DNA of 64,000 bases, from contig NZ_JOCT01000013.1 in assembly GCF_000717875.1 (NCBI RefSeq), positions 124,001 through 188,000 of the forward strand, written 5' to 3'. A program made the position numbers and the translations under genes. Below are positions 1-7,071 of this stretch, one piece after another. The notes under the pieces are model-generated. The model worked only from the letters and a program-made list of their open reading frames with translations. It searched no databases and was not told the origin of the DNA. Positions within the stretch are counted from its first letter, which is position 1; each line of letters starts with the position of its first letter. The DNA is from Streptomyces sp. NRRL S-455 (GTDB lineage: Bacteria > Actinomycetota > Actinomycetes > Streptomycetales > Streptomycetaceae).

Positions 1-309
1 GGTTCGAAGAACCGGGGCGGCGCCGACCTGGGGCCTGCTGGAGCAAAACGGAAGTGGGAGAACCTGGGGGTGAACGCCCACTCCCTGGCCAACGAGACCC
101 CAGGGCCTGACTTCGTGTGGGCACCGGAGCAGGGCAGAGTCGGCATGGTGCGACTCACCGTGGACCAGACGGCCATACTGCAGGGCTTCCCCGATGATTG
201 GGAAATCACCGGCATGAAAACGGCCCGGTACCGGCAGATCGGCCACGCCTCGCCGCCGCCGGTGGGCGAGGCGCTCGGCCGGGCCATCGCCCGAGCGCTT
301 CGCTCCTGA
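1..309 (+). CDS. DNA cytosine-5 methyltransferase, C-terminal part (cut by window edge)
   Basis: The reading frame is open from the first base, so the start lies outside the window. The visible ~100 residues carry the last conserved blocks of a C5-cytosine methyltransferase. LTVDQTAILQGFPDDW is motif IX-like, and RYRQIGHASPPPVGEALGRAIA is motif X, the segment that folds back to complete the AdoMet site. Catalytic motif IV is not visible. It would methylate cytosine in double-stranded DNA. It is followed 98 bp downstream, on the same strand, by a complete second methyltransferase, so the two may modify different strands or sites. The call is secure for the family; specificity cannot be read. 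Confidence 0.85.
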   Translation, partial: GSKNRGGADLGPAGAKRKWENLGVNAHSLANETPGPDFVWAPEQGRVGMVRLTVDQTAILQGFPDDWEITGMKTARYRQIGHASPPPVGEALGRAIARALRS

Positions 310-393
310 GCGAAGAGTCGCCAGGTCGCAGCAGGAACAGCGAACTCGCGACCGGCCGTATGACTCAAGCGGTCCCTATGATCTGACGCCGGC

Positions 394-399
394 TACACT
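394..399 (+). promoter_or_regulatory. Candidate -10 box for a leaderless methyltransferase mRNA
   Basis: TACACT (TAnnnT type) ends 8 bp before the ATG of the second methyltransferase, and no Shine-Dalgarno sequence lies between. This spacing fits transcription starting at or beside the start codon, as in leaderless actinobacterial mRNAs. No good -35 box is seen, so this is inference. Confidence 0.4.
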
Positions 400-407
400 T
401 TCACCTC

Positions 408-1637
408 ATGACCCGAGCACCTCATCCGGACGCAAACCAGGCAGAACCCGATATTGTGGATCTTTTCGCGGGGCCGGGGGGCTTGGACATCGCGGCTGAA
501 GTGCTCGGTATACCCACCATCGGCGTGGAGTGGGAGGAATCGACCCGAGCAACGCGGCACGCCGCGAACCTCCTCACCACCCGTGAGCCGGACGTGGCAA
601 GAGTGAACCCGCTCGACCCAGAGGTCGCATCAGCCAGCATCCTCACCGGAGGCCCCCCTTGCCAGACCTACTCGGTGGCGGGCAATCGCGAGGGCCATAA
701 GGCCCTCGAAGAGGTGAAGGACCTGGCCGAGCGCGTAGGCGAGAGTGAGACCGTCGGACAGCTGGAGACAGCCTGGGTGACCGTCGAGAAGAAGGCCCAC
801 GAGCTGTCCTGGACCGACGAACGTACCGGACTCGTACTCCAGCCCCTGCGGTGGATCGTCGAGAAGAAGCTCAAGGCCGATCCCTTCAAAGCAGTGGTCC
901 TGGAGCAGGTACCCACCGTCCTGCCCGTCTGGAGGAAGTACCGCGACATCCTTCGCGACCTTGGGTATGACGCGGATTGCCACATCCTGCACACCGAGGA
1001 CTACGGGGTGCCTCAGACGCGTCGCCGAGCTGTGCTGATCGCTCGACACACAGGACGAAAAGGTCAGGGGATCGAGTTCCCAGCTCTGACGCATCAGCGC
1101 TACCGCAAGGGTGCGGAACGCAACTCCGCCGCCCAGGAGAGCACGACGACGAGCGGCCAGCAGGGCCTGCCCTTCGAGACGCCGGCACCTACCCCGAAGC
1201 AGCCTTGGGTCTCCATGGGCGACATCCTCAAGGACTCACGACCCACCGAATTCGTCGTCCGCTCCAATTACGGATCGGGCGGCGACCCCAAGAAACGAGG
1301 TCTGCGCACCTCGGACCAGCCGGCTGCCACCGTCACCGGGAAGGTGCGCCGCAACAGGGTGTACGACCTCAAGGGCTTCGACGCGCACGGCGAGCCTGAA
1401 CTGGGGCCGGAACAGGACCGTTTCACGCTTCGCGAAGCCGGCCTACTGCAGACGTTCCCCGCCGAATACCCCTGGCGGGGCGCTGATGTCGCACAGCAGA
1501 TCGGCAACGCGATCCCGCCCCTCTTGGCCGTCCACGTGCTGTGCACAGCACTGAAGCTGGATGAGAAGCAGAAGAATACGGCCATTGAGGCGCTCAAGAC
1601 CTGGCGCCCTCCCCACTCACGCGAAGGCGCAATCTGA
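408..1637 (+). CDS. DNA (cytosine-5) methyltransferase, DrmMII-like role
   Basis: Complete 409-aa C5-cytosine methyltransferase. Motif I DLFAGPGGLD (residues 18-27) binds AdoMet. Motif IV GGPPCQTYS has the catalytic Cys at residue 85. Motif VI is EQV rather than the usual ENV (about 166). Motif VIII QTRRR lies at about 203. The C-terminal blocks are LREAGLLQTFP and QQIGNAIPP (motifs IX and X). The target recognition region between VIII and IX is long (~150 aa). The ATG is preceded by a likely leaderless promoter instead of a ribosome binding site. It lies upstream of a DrmA/DrmB-type helicase locus. Class 2 DISARM systems use a C5-methyltransferase (DrmMII) to mark host DNA, which is the role inferred here. 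It could also be an independent solitary methylase. Confidence 0.93.
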   Translation: MTRAPHPDANQAEPDIVDLFAGPGGLDIAAEVLGIPTIGVEWEESTRATRHAANLLTTREPDVARVNPLDPEVASASILTGGPPCQTYSVAGNREGHKALEEVKDLAERVGESETVGQLETAWVTVEKKAHELSWTDERTGLVLQPLRWIVEKKLKADPFKAVVLEQVPTVLPVWRKYRDILRDLGYDADCHILHTEDYGVPQTRRRAVLIARHTGRKGQGIEFPALTHQRYRKGAERNSAAQESTTTSGQQGLPFETPAPTPKQPWVSMGDILKDSRPTEFVVRSNYGSGGDPKKRGLRTSDQPAATVTGKVRRNRVYDLKGFDAHGEPELGPEQDRFTLREAGLLQTFPAEYPWRGADVAQQIGNAIPPLLAVHVLCTALKLDEKQKNTAIEALKTWRPPHSREGAI

Positions 1638-1742
1638 TCACGCAGCCTCGATGCAATAACGGCCTCAAGAAGCACCGGCCGGCGTAGGGCAACGAGCGCG
1701 CCTCGATCACTTGAGCCACATAGAAGGCGCATCTTCTCCACT

Positions 1743-1766
1743 TTTGACAATCACGTCGATGTCAAA
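1743..1766. promoter_or_regulatory. Operator-like inverted repeat, copy 1 (TTTGACA-N10-TGTCAAA)
   Basis: A perfect 7-bp inverted repeat with a 10-bp spacer lies 105 bp after the methyltransferase stop. The same arms with the same spacing recur at 6541-6564 between the divergent units of the locus. Each arm contains the -35 hexamer TTGACA, so a bound protein would block RNA polymerase. A further TTTGA lies just downstream (about 1772). The likely binder is the XRE-domain protein encoded at 4348-6477. What the site controls is unclear: no confident gene starts beside it, but a short + strand transcript ending at the hairpin at 1940-1984 is possible. Confidence 0.6.
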
Positions 1767-1939
1767 GCAAATTTGATGAACGACTTGCCGCCACCCTTCT
1801 GACCTGCGGATTCACGATTGCAACTGCGCAGCTGGCCTGCTCTTACAGCTTGCGCCGCAGGTCAGCGAAACTTAGGATCCAAGCTCAGATCACTCACGAC
1901 ACCTCAGGTTGCCGTGAGGAACAGGTGCTCGCGCTGCAA

Positions 1940-1984
1940 GAACGAAGGCCCGGCACGGACGGCCATCCGCACCGGGCCACGTTC
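1940..1984 (+). terminator. GC-rich hairpin, possible terminator
   Basis: Arms GAACG-AAGGCCCGG and CCGGGCC-ACGTTC pair around an 18-nt loop, with a small internal bulge. There is no clear T tract. It could end transcription coming from the methyltransferase or from a promoter at the operator-like repeat. Confidence 0.4.
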
Positions 1985-2067
1985 GGAGCGTTCTATGTCA
2001 GGTGGGTTCGGCCGTCCAGAAGCCGGTCGTACTCACTTGACGAGCACTACGGCCGAGCGCCGACCCG

Positions 2068-2196
2068 CTAACGGGCAGCTACCTGACTCACGCATCCTGC
2101 GACTGCCGTAATCGCCGACAGGACCGCCAGAAGGACCGGAATCCACCAATCTGGATCCCGTCGCTTCCTCTTGACCCCCTTGCGACTACTGACCAT
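2068..2196 (-). CDS. Possible small membrane peptide (42 aa)
   Basis: A 42-residue frame begins MVSSRKGVKRKRRDPDWW, a strongly basic head. A single hydrophobic helix follows (IPVLLAVLSAITAVAGC). A GGAG sequence lies about 10 bp before the ATG. The layout is that of a one-pass membrane peptide with a cytosolic basic N terminus. It lies inside the defence locus, between the methyltransferase and the minus-strand unit. No family is recognised; a toxin-like or regulatory peptide is only a guess. It could also be a chance frame, although hydrophobic clustering plus a ribosome binding site argue for it. Confidence 0.4.
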   Translation of the reverse strand: MVSSRKGVKRKRRDPDWWIPVLLAVLSAITAVAGCVSQVAAR

Positions 2197-2480
2197 CGCC
2201 ACTCAACTCCTTACCCGGGCTGCTGCCAGCTTGCCTGGTGGCAAGGCTGACGCCTCGGTGCCCAGCCGAGACGAAAGGGGCCAGGGGGAGTTGAGTTGCG
2301 CTACACCCTACAACCCTTGATCCAGACAGCCGAACCGTTTCTCCTCGGTACCGGTGAGTAGCCGACGAACAAGCGGTGAGATGCGTCACCCTGACGCACC
2401 ATCAGGTCAAGGACTTCAAGGCTACCGGCCAACCAGCCACTAACACTCGGCAGTTCGGCACTGGCTCGTTGAGAGAACGA

Positions 2481-3362
2481 TCATCCCCCCTCCACCTCGT
2501 CCTCGCTTTCTTCCTTTCCGCGCACCGGTGCGTCGGCAAACAGTTCCGCGAAGTGGTCCGTCAGTCGCTCGACAGAGTCTTCGGGAGCGCGCTCCTCGGC
2601 AGGCCCTACGGGAAGAGGGCGATGGTGCACGGAGACGCCCTCTTCCGCCTCGTCTATCCATCTCTGTTGGGCACCGGCGTCCCGTTCCCTGTCCGGAGCG
2701 ATCACGTCGTACATCAGGGTCGCGGCTGCCGTGTTGACGGCCTTGGCCAGGGCGTTCGCATCGCGGCCCGTCCGCACGACCTGCCGTTTCAACAGCCGAA
2801 CCAACGCCTGGGCTGTGGGGCGGTGGTCGATGACGTCCAGCCTGAGCACGGTGTTCAGCATGTCCTGGTTGCCGCAAGCGGTGACGACCGGTTCATAGTC
2901 CGGGCCGTTCCTGAACAGTTCGGCCACCCACCAAAGGCGGGCGAAGGCCTGCTTGTAGTGAGGGCCTTTGAAGTACTGACCATTGACGGTTTTCCTCGAC
3001 TCGGAAGTGTGCCGCCAAACCACGAAGTCGGGGGCGACACCGAGAGCCAGGTAGTTCCACAGCGCGGAATCCGCGGCTTCGGCACGCGTCAGGCGAAGGA
3101 TCGCGTGCAGCCGCGGCGCGAGCCAGGCGTCAGCCTGCGTCGGCCTGTCCTCCTGGTGGATGTACATCACGTCGTCAATGAGGTCCCGAATAGCGCGCAG
3201 TCGCCACCGAGGACTCTCGGGCAGACGCTCAGCAGCCTGGTTGAGGGCGATGCCAGGGACGTTGTCCTTACCGGCAAGCAGTCCGTCCGTAATGAATCGC
3301 ACCGCCTCCTCGTCGGCGAGCCGAGCCAGGTACTCGGGCAGGTGGTCGGGCCTCTCCGTCAT
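2481..3362 (-). CDS. DUF6339-like protein of the DISARM-like locus
   Basis: A 293-aa soluble, helix-rich protein without signal or membrane segments. It resembles, from memory and with modest certainty, the DUF6339 family. Features are a W-rich middle (ALWNYLALGVAPDFVVWRH; FARLWWVAELFRNG) and an acidic C-terminal tail rich in E and D. No catalytic motif is visible. Its ATG overlaps the stop of the 330-aa gene by 4 bp (ATGA), so it is the third, translationally coupled gene of the minus-strand unit headed by the XRE/GHKL protein. This arrangement implies a job in the same complex or pathway; no biochemical function can be read. Confidence 0.75.
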   Translation of the reverse strand: MTERPDHLPEYLARLADEEAVRFITDGLLAGKDNVPGIALNQAAERLPESPRWRLRAIRDLIDDVMYIHQEDRPTQADAWLAPRLHAILRLTRAEAADSALWNYLALGVAPDFVVWRHTSESRKTVNGQYFKGPHYKQAFARLWWVAELFRNGPDYEPVVTACGNQDMLNTVLRLDVIDHRPTAQALVRLLKRQVVRTGRDANALAKAVNTAAATLMYDVIAPDRERDAGAQQRWIDEAEEGVSVHHRPLPVGPAEERAPEDSVERLTDHFAELFADAPVRGKEESEDEVEGG

Positions 3363-4351
3363 GCCTCGTCCTCACGCTTGAGCGTTTCCAGGCCGCGTAC
3401 GGTCTCCGAGAGCGCCCTGGGCACCTCGGCCCTCCGCATCGCCGCGTACTGAATACGCGGCTGCAGTTCGGTCCACCCCGTCGCGCCCACTCGCCGGCGG
3501 TGCACTTCCCGCAGGGCGTCCTCAAGAGTTCGGTCGGGCACGACGTCGGGAAGCATCTCCCTCAGCACCTCGCCCTGCCAGCCGTACGGGAACAACGGGG
3601 TACCGTCGTCCTCGATCTCCAAGTCACCGATGGCCGAGTGGAACACGGCGATCCACACGTCGGCGGCCATCTGGGACACCATCAGTTCGTTGACCAGCGC
3701 CTCGGATCCGCGTCCCTCCGCTGCGAGGATGTCCGTCACGCCCTCGAAGTCGGTGTTGATATGGACGGTGGGCAGTGCTCCCGACGCATTCACGATCCAC
3801 GGAGCGTCCGTGAAGTTCTGCAGCCAGCGGGGGCCCCTGGTGAACGCGACCTCTTTGATGTCAAAGCTCTGCTCTCGGGTCGGGGTGTCGCTCTGCACGT
3901 CGACGATCCAGTCGTCGGACGCTTCCCCGATGATCCGTCCGGGGACGCCGTCCACCGTCGCGACCACCTGAACGGTCAGAGTGGCTCGATCGAAAACGTC
4001 GGAGCGCAGCAGCTGCAGCTCTCCGCGCCATTCACGGCCCCCCTCCGCCTCAGGGGCAAGCCGAGACGTGATACGGGTGTTGGTCGTCCTGTCCGTCACC
4101 AACGCCACCACCGCGACGTCGGCCCACGGTCCGCCCGGCTCGGTGGCCTTGGAGGGGATCGTCGCCGAAACGGTCAGCGTGGCCGTCTCCCAGTCTTCTG
4201 TCTCCGCCTGGCCGAGCGCGACGACACGTTCGACCACGGAACGCGCACGGGAATCGAGCTGCTCGCGAGGCTGCTCCGGCGCTTTGACTTTCGCCGCGTC
4301 CACCCGCAGCGAGACGGTGCCGCGCAGGCGGGGGTACGGGAACATCTTCAT
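3359..4351 (-). CDS. Unknown protein of the DISARM-like locus (330 aa)
   Basis: No known family is recognised. The N-terminal half looks beta-rich, with alternating hydrophobics such as ATLTVSATIPS and ATLTVQVVATVDG. It contains several short acidic stretches. The C-terminal half is more helical (LVNELMVSQMAADVWIAVFHSAIGDLEI and the tail ALSETVRGLETL). There is no signal peptide and no metal-binding or nuclease motif. The gene overlaps both neighbours by 4 bp, so stoichiometric translation with the XRE/GHKL ATPase upstream and the DUF6339-like protein downstream is expected. A structural or adaptor role in a complex is inferred only from this coupling. Confidence 0.8.
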   Translation of the reverse strand: MKMFPYPRLRGTVSLRVDAAKVKAPEQPREQLDSRARSVVERVVALGQAETEDWETATLTVSATIPSKATEPGGPWADVAVVALVTDRTTNTRITSRLAPEAEGGREWRGELQLLRSDVFDRATLTVQVVATVDGVPGRIIGEASDDWIVDVQSDTPTREQSFDIKEVAFTRGPRWLQNFTDAPWIVNASGALPTVHINTDFEGVTDILAAEGRGSEALVNELMVSQMAADVWIAVFHSAIGDLEIEDDGTPLFPYGWQGEVLREMLPDVVPDRTLEDALREVHRRRVGATGWTELQPRIQYAAMRRAEVPRALSETVRGLETLKREDEA

Positions 4352-6477
4352 GACAGCGACTCCCCTTCACCGGTGCGCAGTTCCACCACGAGTCCGCTCA
4401 GGCTCGTCCTGACGGCATGGGTAGAGGGATCTGTCACGCCGCGGAACGTCGCTGAGCGCGCCCCGTCGGAGAAACGCAGAGTGCCGTCCACTACCTGGCA
4501 GTTGTCCACCCCGACGAGTTCAGCCCACGCGACGGTGGGACGCGGACCGGAGCGTACGTCGAACTTGGCCACCGGGACGAGGTGCCAGTCATGGCCGCCG
4601 GCAGGAATCCTGATCTCGCCGGTCACCTGCCAGGCGTTGTCGTCGAGCACCTGGGCGTCCAGCTCCTCCAACACAGGCATGGTCGCCGCCGACAGCCGCT
4701 TTCGCTTCTTCGTCGCACCGACAGTCAGGGTCCTGGCCAGGCGCCCTCCACCCGGCTTGGGTCCCTTCTTGGGGCGGGCCACCAGTGTCTTGATCGCCGC
4801 ATTGGTTTCCCGAGTCAGGGCGTTGATCCGGCGGTACGCCGAGGAGGAGTAGGTGAGCGTCAGTTCCTCCGTCTGGCCCCACTTGTTGTGCTCCGGGGGC
4901 TCGGCAGCACGTAGGAACTCCTCTGCCTCGGCGGCAAACGGAGCCTGCGAACCTGCTGCTTCACCGGCCAGCAGAACAGCCTGGAAGGGATTGACGGACA
5001 GGGGCAGCCCGGGGACTGCGGTGTCCCGCACCGTCATACGGTTGCCACGCATCGCCACGACGCGATTGGGTTTGCCGTCGGCGTCCTCCGCGTCGGTCAC
5101 CAGGAGAACCGCGCGATGTTCCCCCTGAGAGGTCCGCCCGCCCCCGCGGAGGGGCAGGTTGAGGGGCACGGTTGTCATGGCGACCTGACCGGCCTCCGTG
5201 AGCTGTTCCACGGTCGTACCGCCCAGGAACGCTTTCAAGGCACGGGTGCGGGAAGGCTGCGTAACACTGGGGTCCACGCGCTGCTCAGGAATGACATCAG
5301 CGCCATTGCGCAGAGTGCGCACGGATGCCTCCAGGAGCGGCAACCGGCCGCCCCCGCCCGTCATCGCGGCCCAGAAGTTCTTGCCCAAGGCCCGTACGAG
5401 CCTGCGATGCATCCGCTGGATGCTGTCGTCGTCCTCAGTCTCGTTGCCTTCTGGTGCGGAGCTGTCGTCGGCCAGGCTCGCCACGTCGTGGGCCCCGATG
5501 ATCAGGAAGGACGTTCCCGGCTCACCACTCTCCCGCGCCAGGTGAAGGATCTCAACGGTCTCCTCGTCCGCCCACCAGGACCGTGCCACTTTGGCTCCCG
5601 GCGAATCCGGATCGGGCCGCCCCAACCACGCCGGCCCCGCGCACACTTCACCGTTCACCTGACGCCAAGGCAGGTCCAGGCGCCCGATGAGACGGCGTTC
5701 GGTCCGCCCCTCGTGCGGTTCGGACAGCGTGGAGTTGATGAGCACGAGCCCGAGCCGGCTGGTCGCCCACAGGGTGGCCTTGCCCAGACCGTACGAACCG
5801 CCCGCGGAGCTGCCGGACTTGTGACTGTCGAGCTGCCGCCTCACGACCGCCGCGAAGCGGCCGTCGTCGTAGTCGTCACCCGTGAGCCCCGCCGCGTTGT
5901 AGTCGTCCACCCGCAACAGGACGAGACGGTCGTGCTCGTACATGTCGCGTAGGCCCGCGTCGATGACCCGGCCGACCTTCTGGTCCTGCGCGCGCACCAC
6001 CTCGTAGTGCGGGTAGAGGTCGTCCCACTGGATGGCCTCGCGGAACCGGGCGAGCGTCTCCCCTGTCAGCTCGTGCAGGGTGTAACGCACCCGCACAGGC
6101 TGCCCGTTGACCGTGAGCCTCTCGTCGAGACTGTTCTGGCAGGTCTCCCGCGCCAGCACGGACACATCGGCGTCGAATGCGAACGCGGCAGCATTGCCCA
6201 ACTCCCGTCCACCGTCGGCGTGTCCGGGCCGGTGATACCAGCTCACGGGGAGGCCGGCCTGGGTGTCTGTGGTGCGGGTGTGCACCGTGGCAAGGTCGGT
6301 GTTCAAGGCCCGAGCGATACGTTCGATCGTCTCGGGGCGTGGGGTCGCCCGTCCGGTGATCCACGCCGAGACAGCAGCACGCGTCACTTCCACTGCCTGT
6401 GCCAGCTCAGTCTGCGTCATGTCGGCGAGCTTCAACTGCCGCGCCAGCCATGGACCGAAGTCCTCGCCTGCTTCCAC
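4348..6477 (-). CDS. XRE helix-turn-helix fused to GHKL ATPase
   Basis: A 709-aa protein. Residues about 10-62 form an XRE/Cro-type helix-turn-helix (MTQTELAQAVEVTRAAVSAWITGR). A GHKL ATPase domain follows. The N-box is RETCQNSLDE, with Glu111, Asn115 and Asp118 in the E-x3-N-x2-D arrangement. A second block is RVDDYNAAGLTG (189-200). The glycine lid is GGSYGLGK (226-233). The C-terminal ~350 residues are unrecognised. GHKL ATPases of MORC/MutL type are known from restriction-like systems; the fused HTH suggests that it also binds DNA and represses transcription. The inverted repeat 64-87 bp upstream of its start is the likely target, giving autoregulation. It is the first gene of a three-gene unit with 4-bp overlaps. 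Confidence 0.85.
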   Translation of the reverse strand: MEAGEDFGPWLARQLKLADMTQTELAQAVEVTRAAVSAWITGRATPRPETIERIARALNTDLATVHTRTTDTQAGLPVSWYHRPGHADGGRELGNAAAFAFDADVSVLARETCQNSLDERLTVNGQPVRVRYTLHELTGETLARFREAIQWDDLYPHYEVVRAQDQKVGRVIDAGLRDMYEHDRLVLLRVDDYNAAGLTGDDYDDGRFAAVVRRQLDSHKSGSSAGGSYGLGKATLWATSRLGLVLINSTLSEPHEGRTERRLIGRLDLPWRQVNGEVCAGPAWLGRPDPDSPGAKVARSWWADEETVEILHLARESGEPGTSFLIIGAHDVASLADDSSAPEGNETEDDDSIQRMHRRLVRALGKNFWAAMTGGGGRLPLLEASVRTLRNGADVIPEQRVDPSVTQPSRTRALKAFLGGTTVEQLTEAGQVAMTTVPLNLPLRGGGRTSQGEHRAVLLVTDAEDADGKPNRVVAMRGNRMTVRDTAVPGLPLSVNPFQAVLLAGEAAGSQAPFAAEAEEFLRAAEPPEHNKWGQTEELTLTYSSSAYRRINALTRETNAAIKTLVARPKKGPKPGGGRLARTLTVGATKKRKRLSAATMPVLEELDAQVLDDNAWQVTGEIRIPAGGHDWHLVPVAKFDVRSGPRPTVAWAELVGVDNCQVVDGTLRFSDGARSATFRGVTDPSTHAVRTSLSGLVVELRTGEGESLS

Positions 6478-6540
6478 GGGTCACCTGCCCTCGGGTGTTG
6501 CTCCACTGGGTCGGACAACTCACCACACCATACCCGCGCC

Positions 6541-6576
6541 TTTGACAGAACTCTGCATGTCAAACGATCTTTGACG
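6541..6576. promoter_or_regulatory. Operator-like inverted repeat, copy 2, with third half-site
   Basis: TTTGACA and TGTCAAA (6541-6547 and 6558-6564) are separated by 10 bp, exactly as at 1743-1766. A third half-site TTTGAC lies at 6570-6575. The site sits between the divergent XRE/GHKL gene and the helicase operon, so one bound regulator could control both. The arms contain the -35 hexamer TTGACA on each strand. Confidence 0.65.
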
Positions 6577-6596
6577 AGGATGAGGGAGGTCGAAGC

Positions 6597-6758
6597 ATGA
6601 CCGGAGGACTGTTTATCAACTTCCTCCCGATTTGCCCGCATTGGCTCCTGGAGAATCCGTTCTTCGAACCCCCTTGCGTGGTCTCAGCCCAGCCGAGTAG
6701 CGTCCCGTTCAGCGGCCCCACCCGCCTCGGAAGAAACGCCTTTCCGACGCCCTGGTGA
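6597..6758 (+). CDS. Possible leader ORF (53 aa) of the helicase operon
   Basis: An ATG with an excellent ribosome binding site (GGGAGGT, 6-bp spacing) starts 20 bp after the operator-like repeat and opens a 53-residue frame beginning MTGGLFINFLPICPHW. It shows no recognised family and no strong codon bias. Its position inside the long 5' region of the helicase operon suggests a leader peptide or a minor coding gene. It could be chance, although the ribosome binding site is among the best in the locus. Confidence 0.35.
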   Translation: MTGGLFINFLPICPHWLLENPFFEPPCVVSAQPSSVPFSGPTRLGRNAFPTPW

Positions 6759-7071
6759 AGTGTGCCGTCTTTTCTCGTCGGGCCTTCGCGACGGCATCGC
6801 AGGCAACAGTGCCCGATTCTCTCACCCGGCTCCCCCGGGCGACGTTCTCGCTCACCGCTCCGAAAGTGTAGGCCGCATTGGACAGCAGCACTCATCGGTT
6901 ATTCCGCGCAGGGACAGTCCGGACGGGAACCATCGTCACTGCAGCCGCGTCCGTGTCATCACCCGCATGCGTCACGGTATGTGGCAGGACACGACATCGG
7001 CACTTGCTCGGCCGAAGCGGTCCTCGTACCTCGTCATGCGCCTCAGGTCGCCGCTCCACGATCGGAGTCCC
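6759..7071. other. Leader region before the GHKL/helicase gene
   Basis: The frame of the following giant gene stays open back to a GTG at 6760. Its translation here (for example RDSPDGNHRHCSRVRVITRMRHGMW) lacks the composition of the conserved protein. I therefore treat this stretch as untranslated leader. No RNA motif was recognised. Confidence 0.5.

Larger units (their letters stand above)
1638..2480. other. Gene-poor interval between the methyltransferase and the minus-strand unit
   Basis: Apart from the operator-like repeat, the hairpin and the small membrane ORF listed separately, nothing convincing is seen. Plus-strand open frames near 1818-2111 have atypical composition and no recognisable family or ribosome binding site. 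Confidence 0.5.

Noticed and set aside
1268..1750. 160-residue minus-strand frame starting next to operator copy 1
   Set aside because: It is almost wholly antisense to the methyltransferase; no ribosome binding site or family.
6760..7071. N-terminal extension of the GHKL/SF2 protein to a GTG at 6760
   Set aside because: The extension is unlike coding sequence and the conserved family start lies at VSPELTPVLK; kept as leader.
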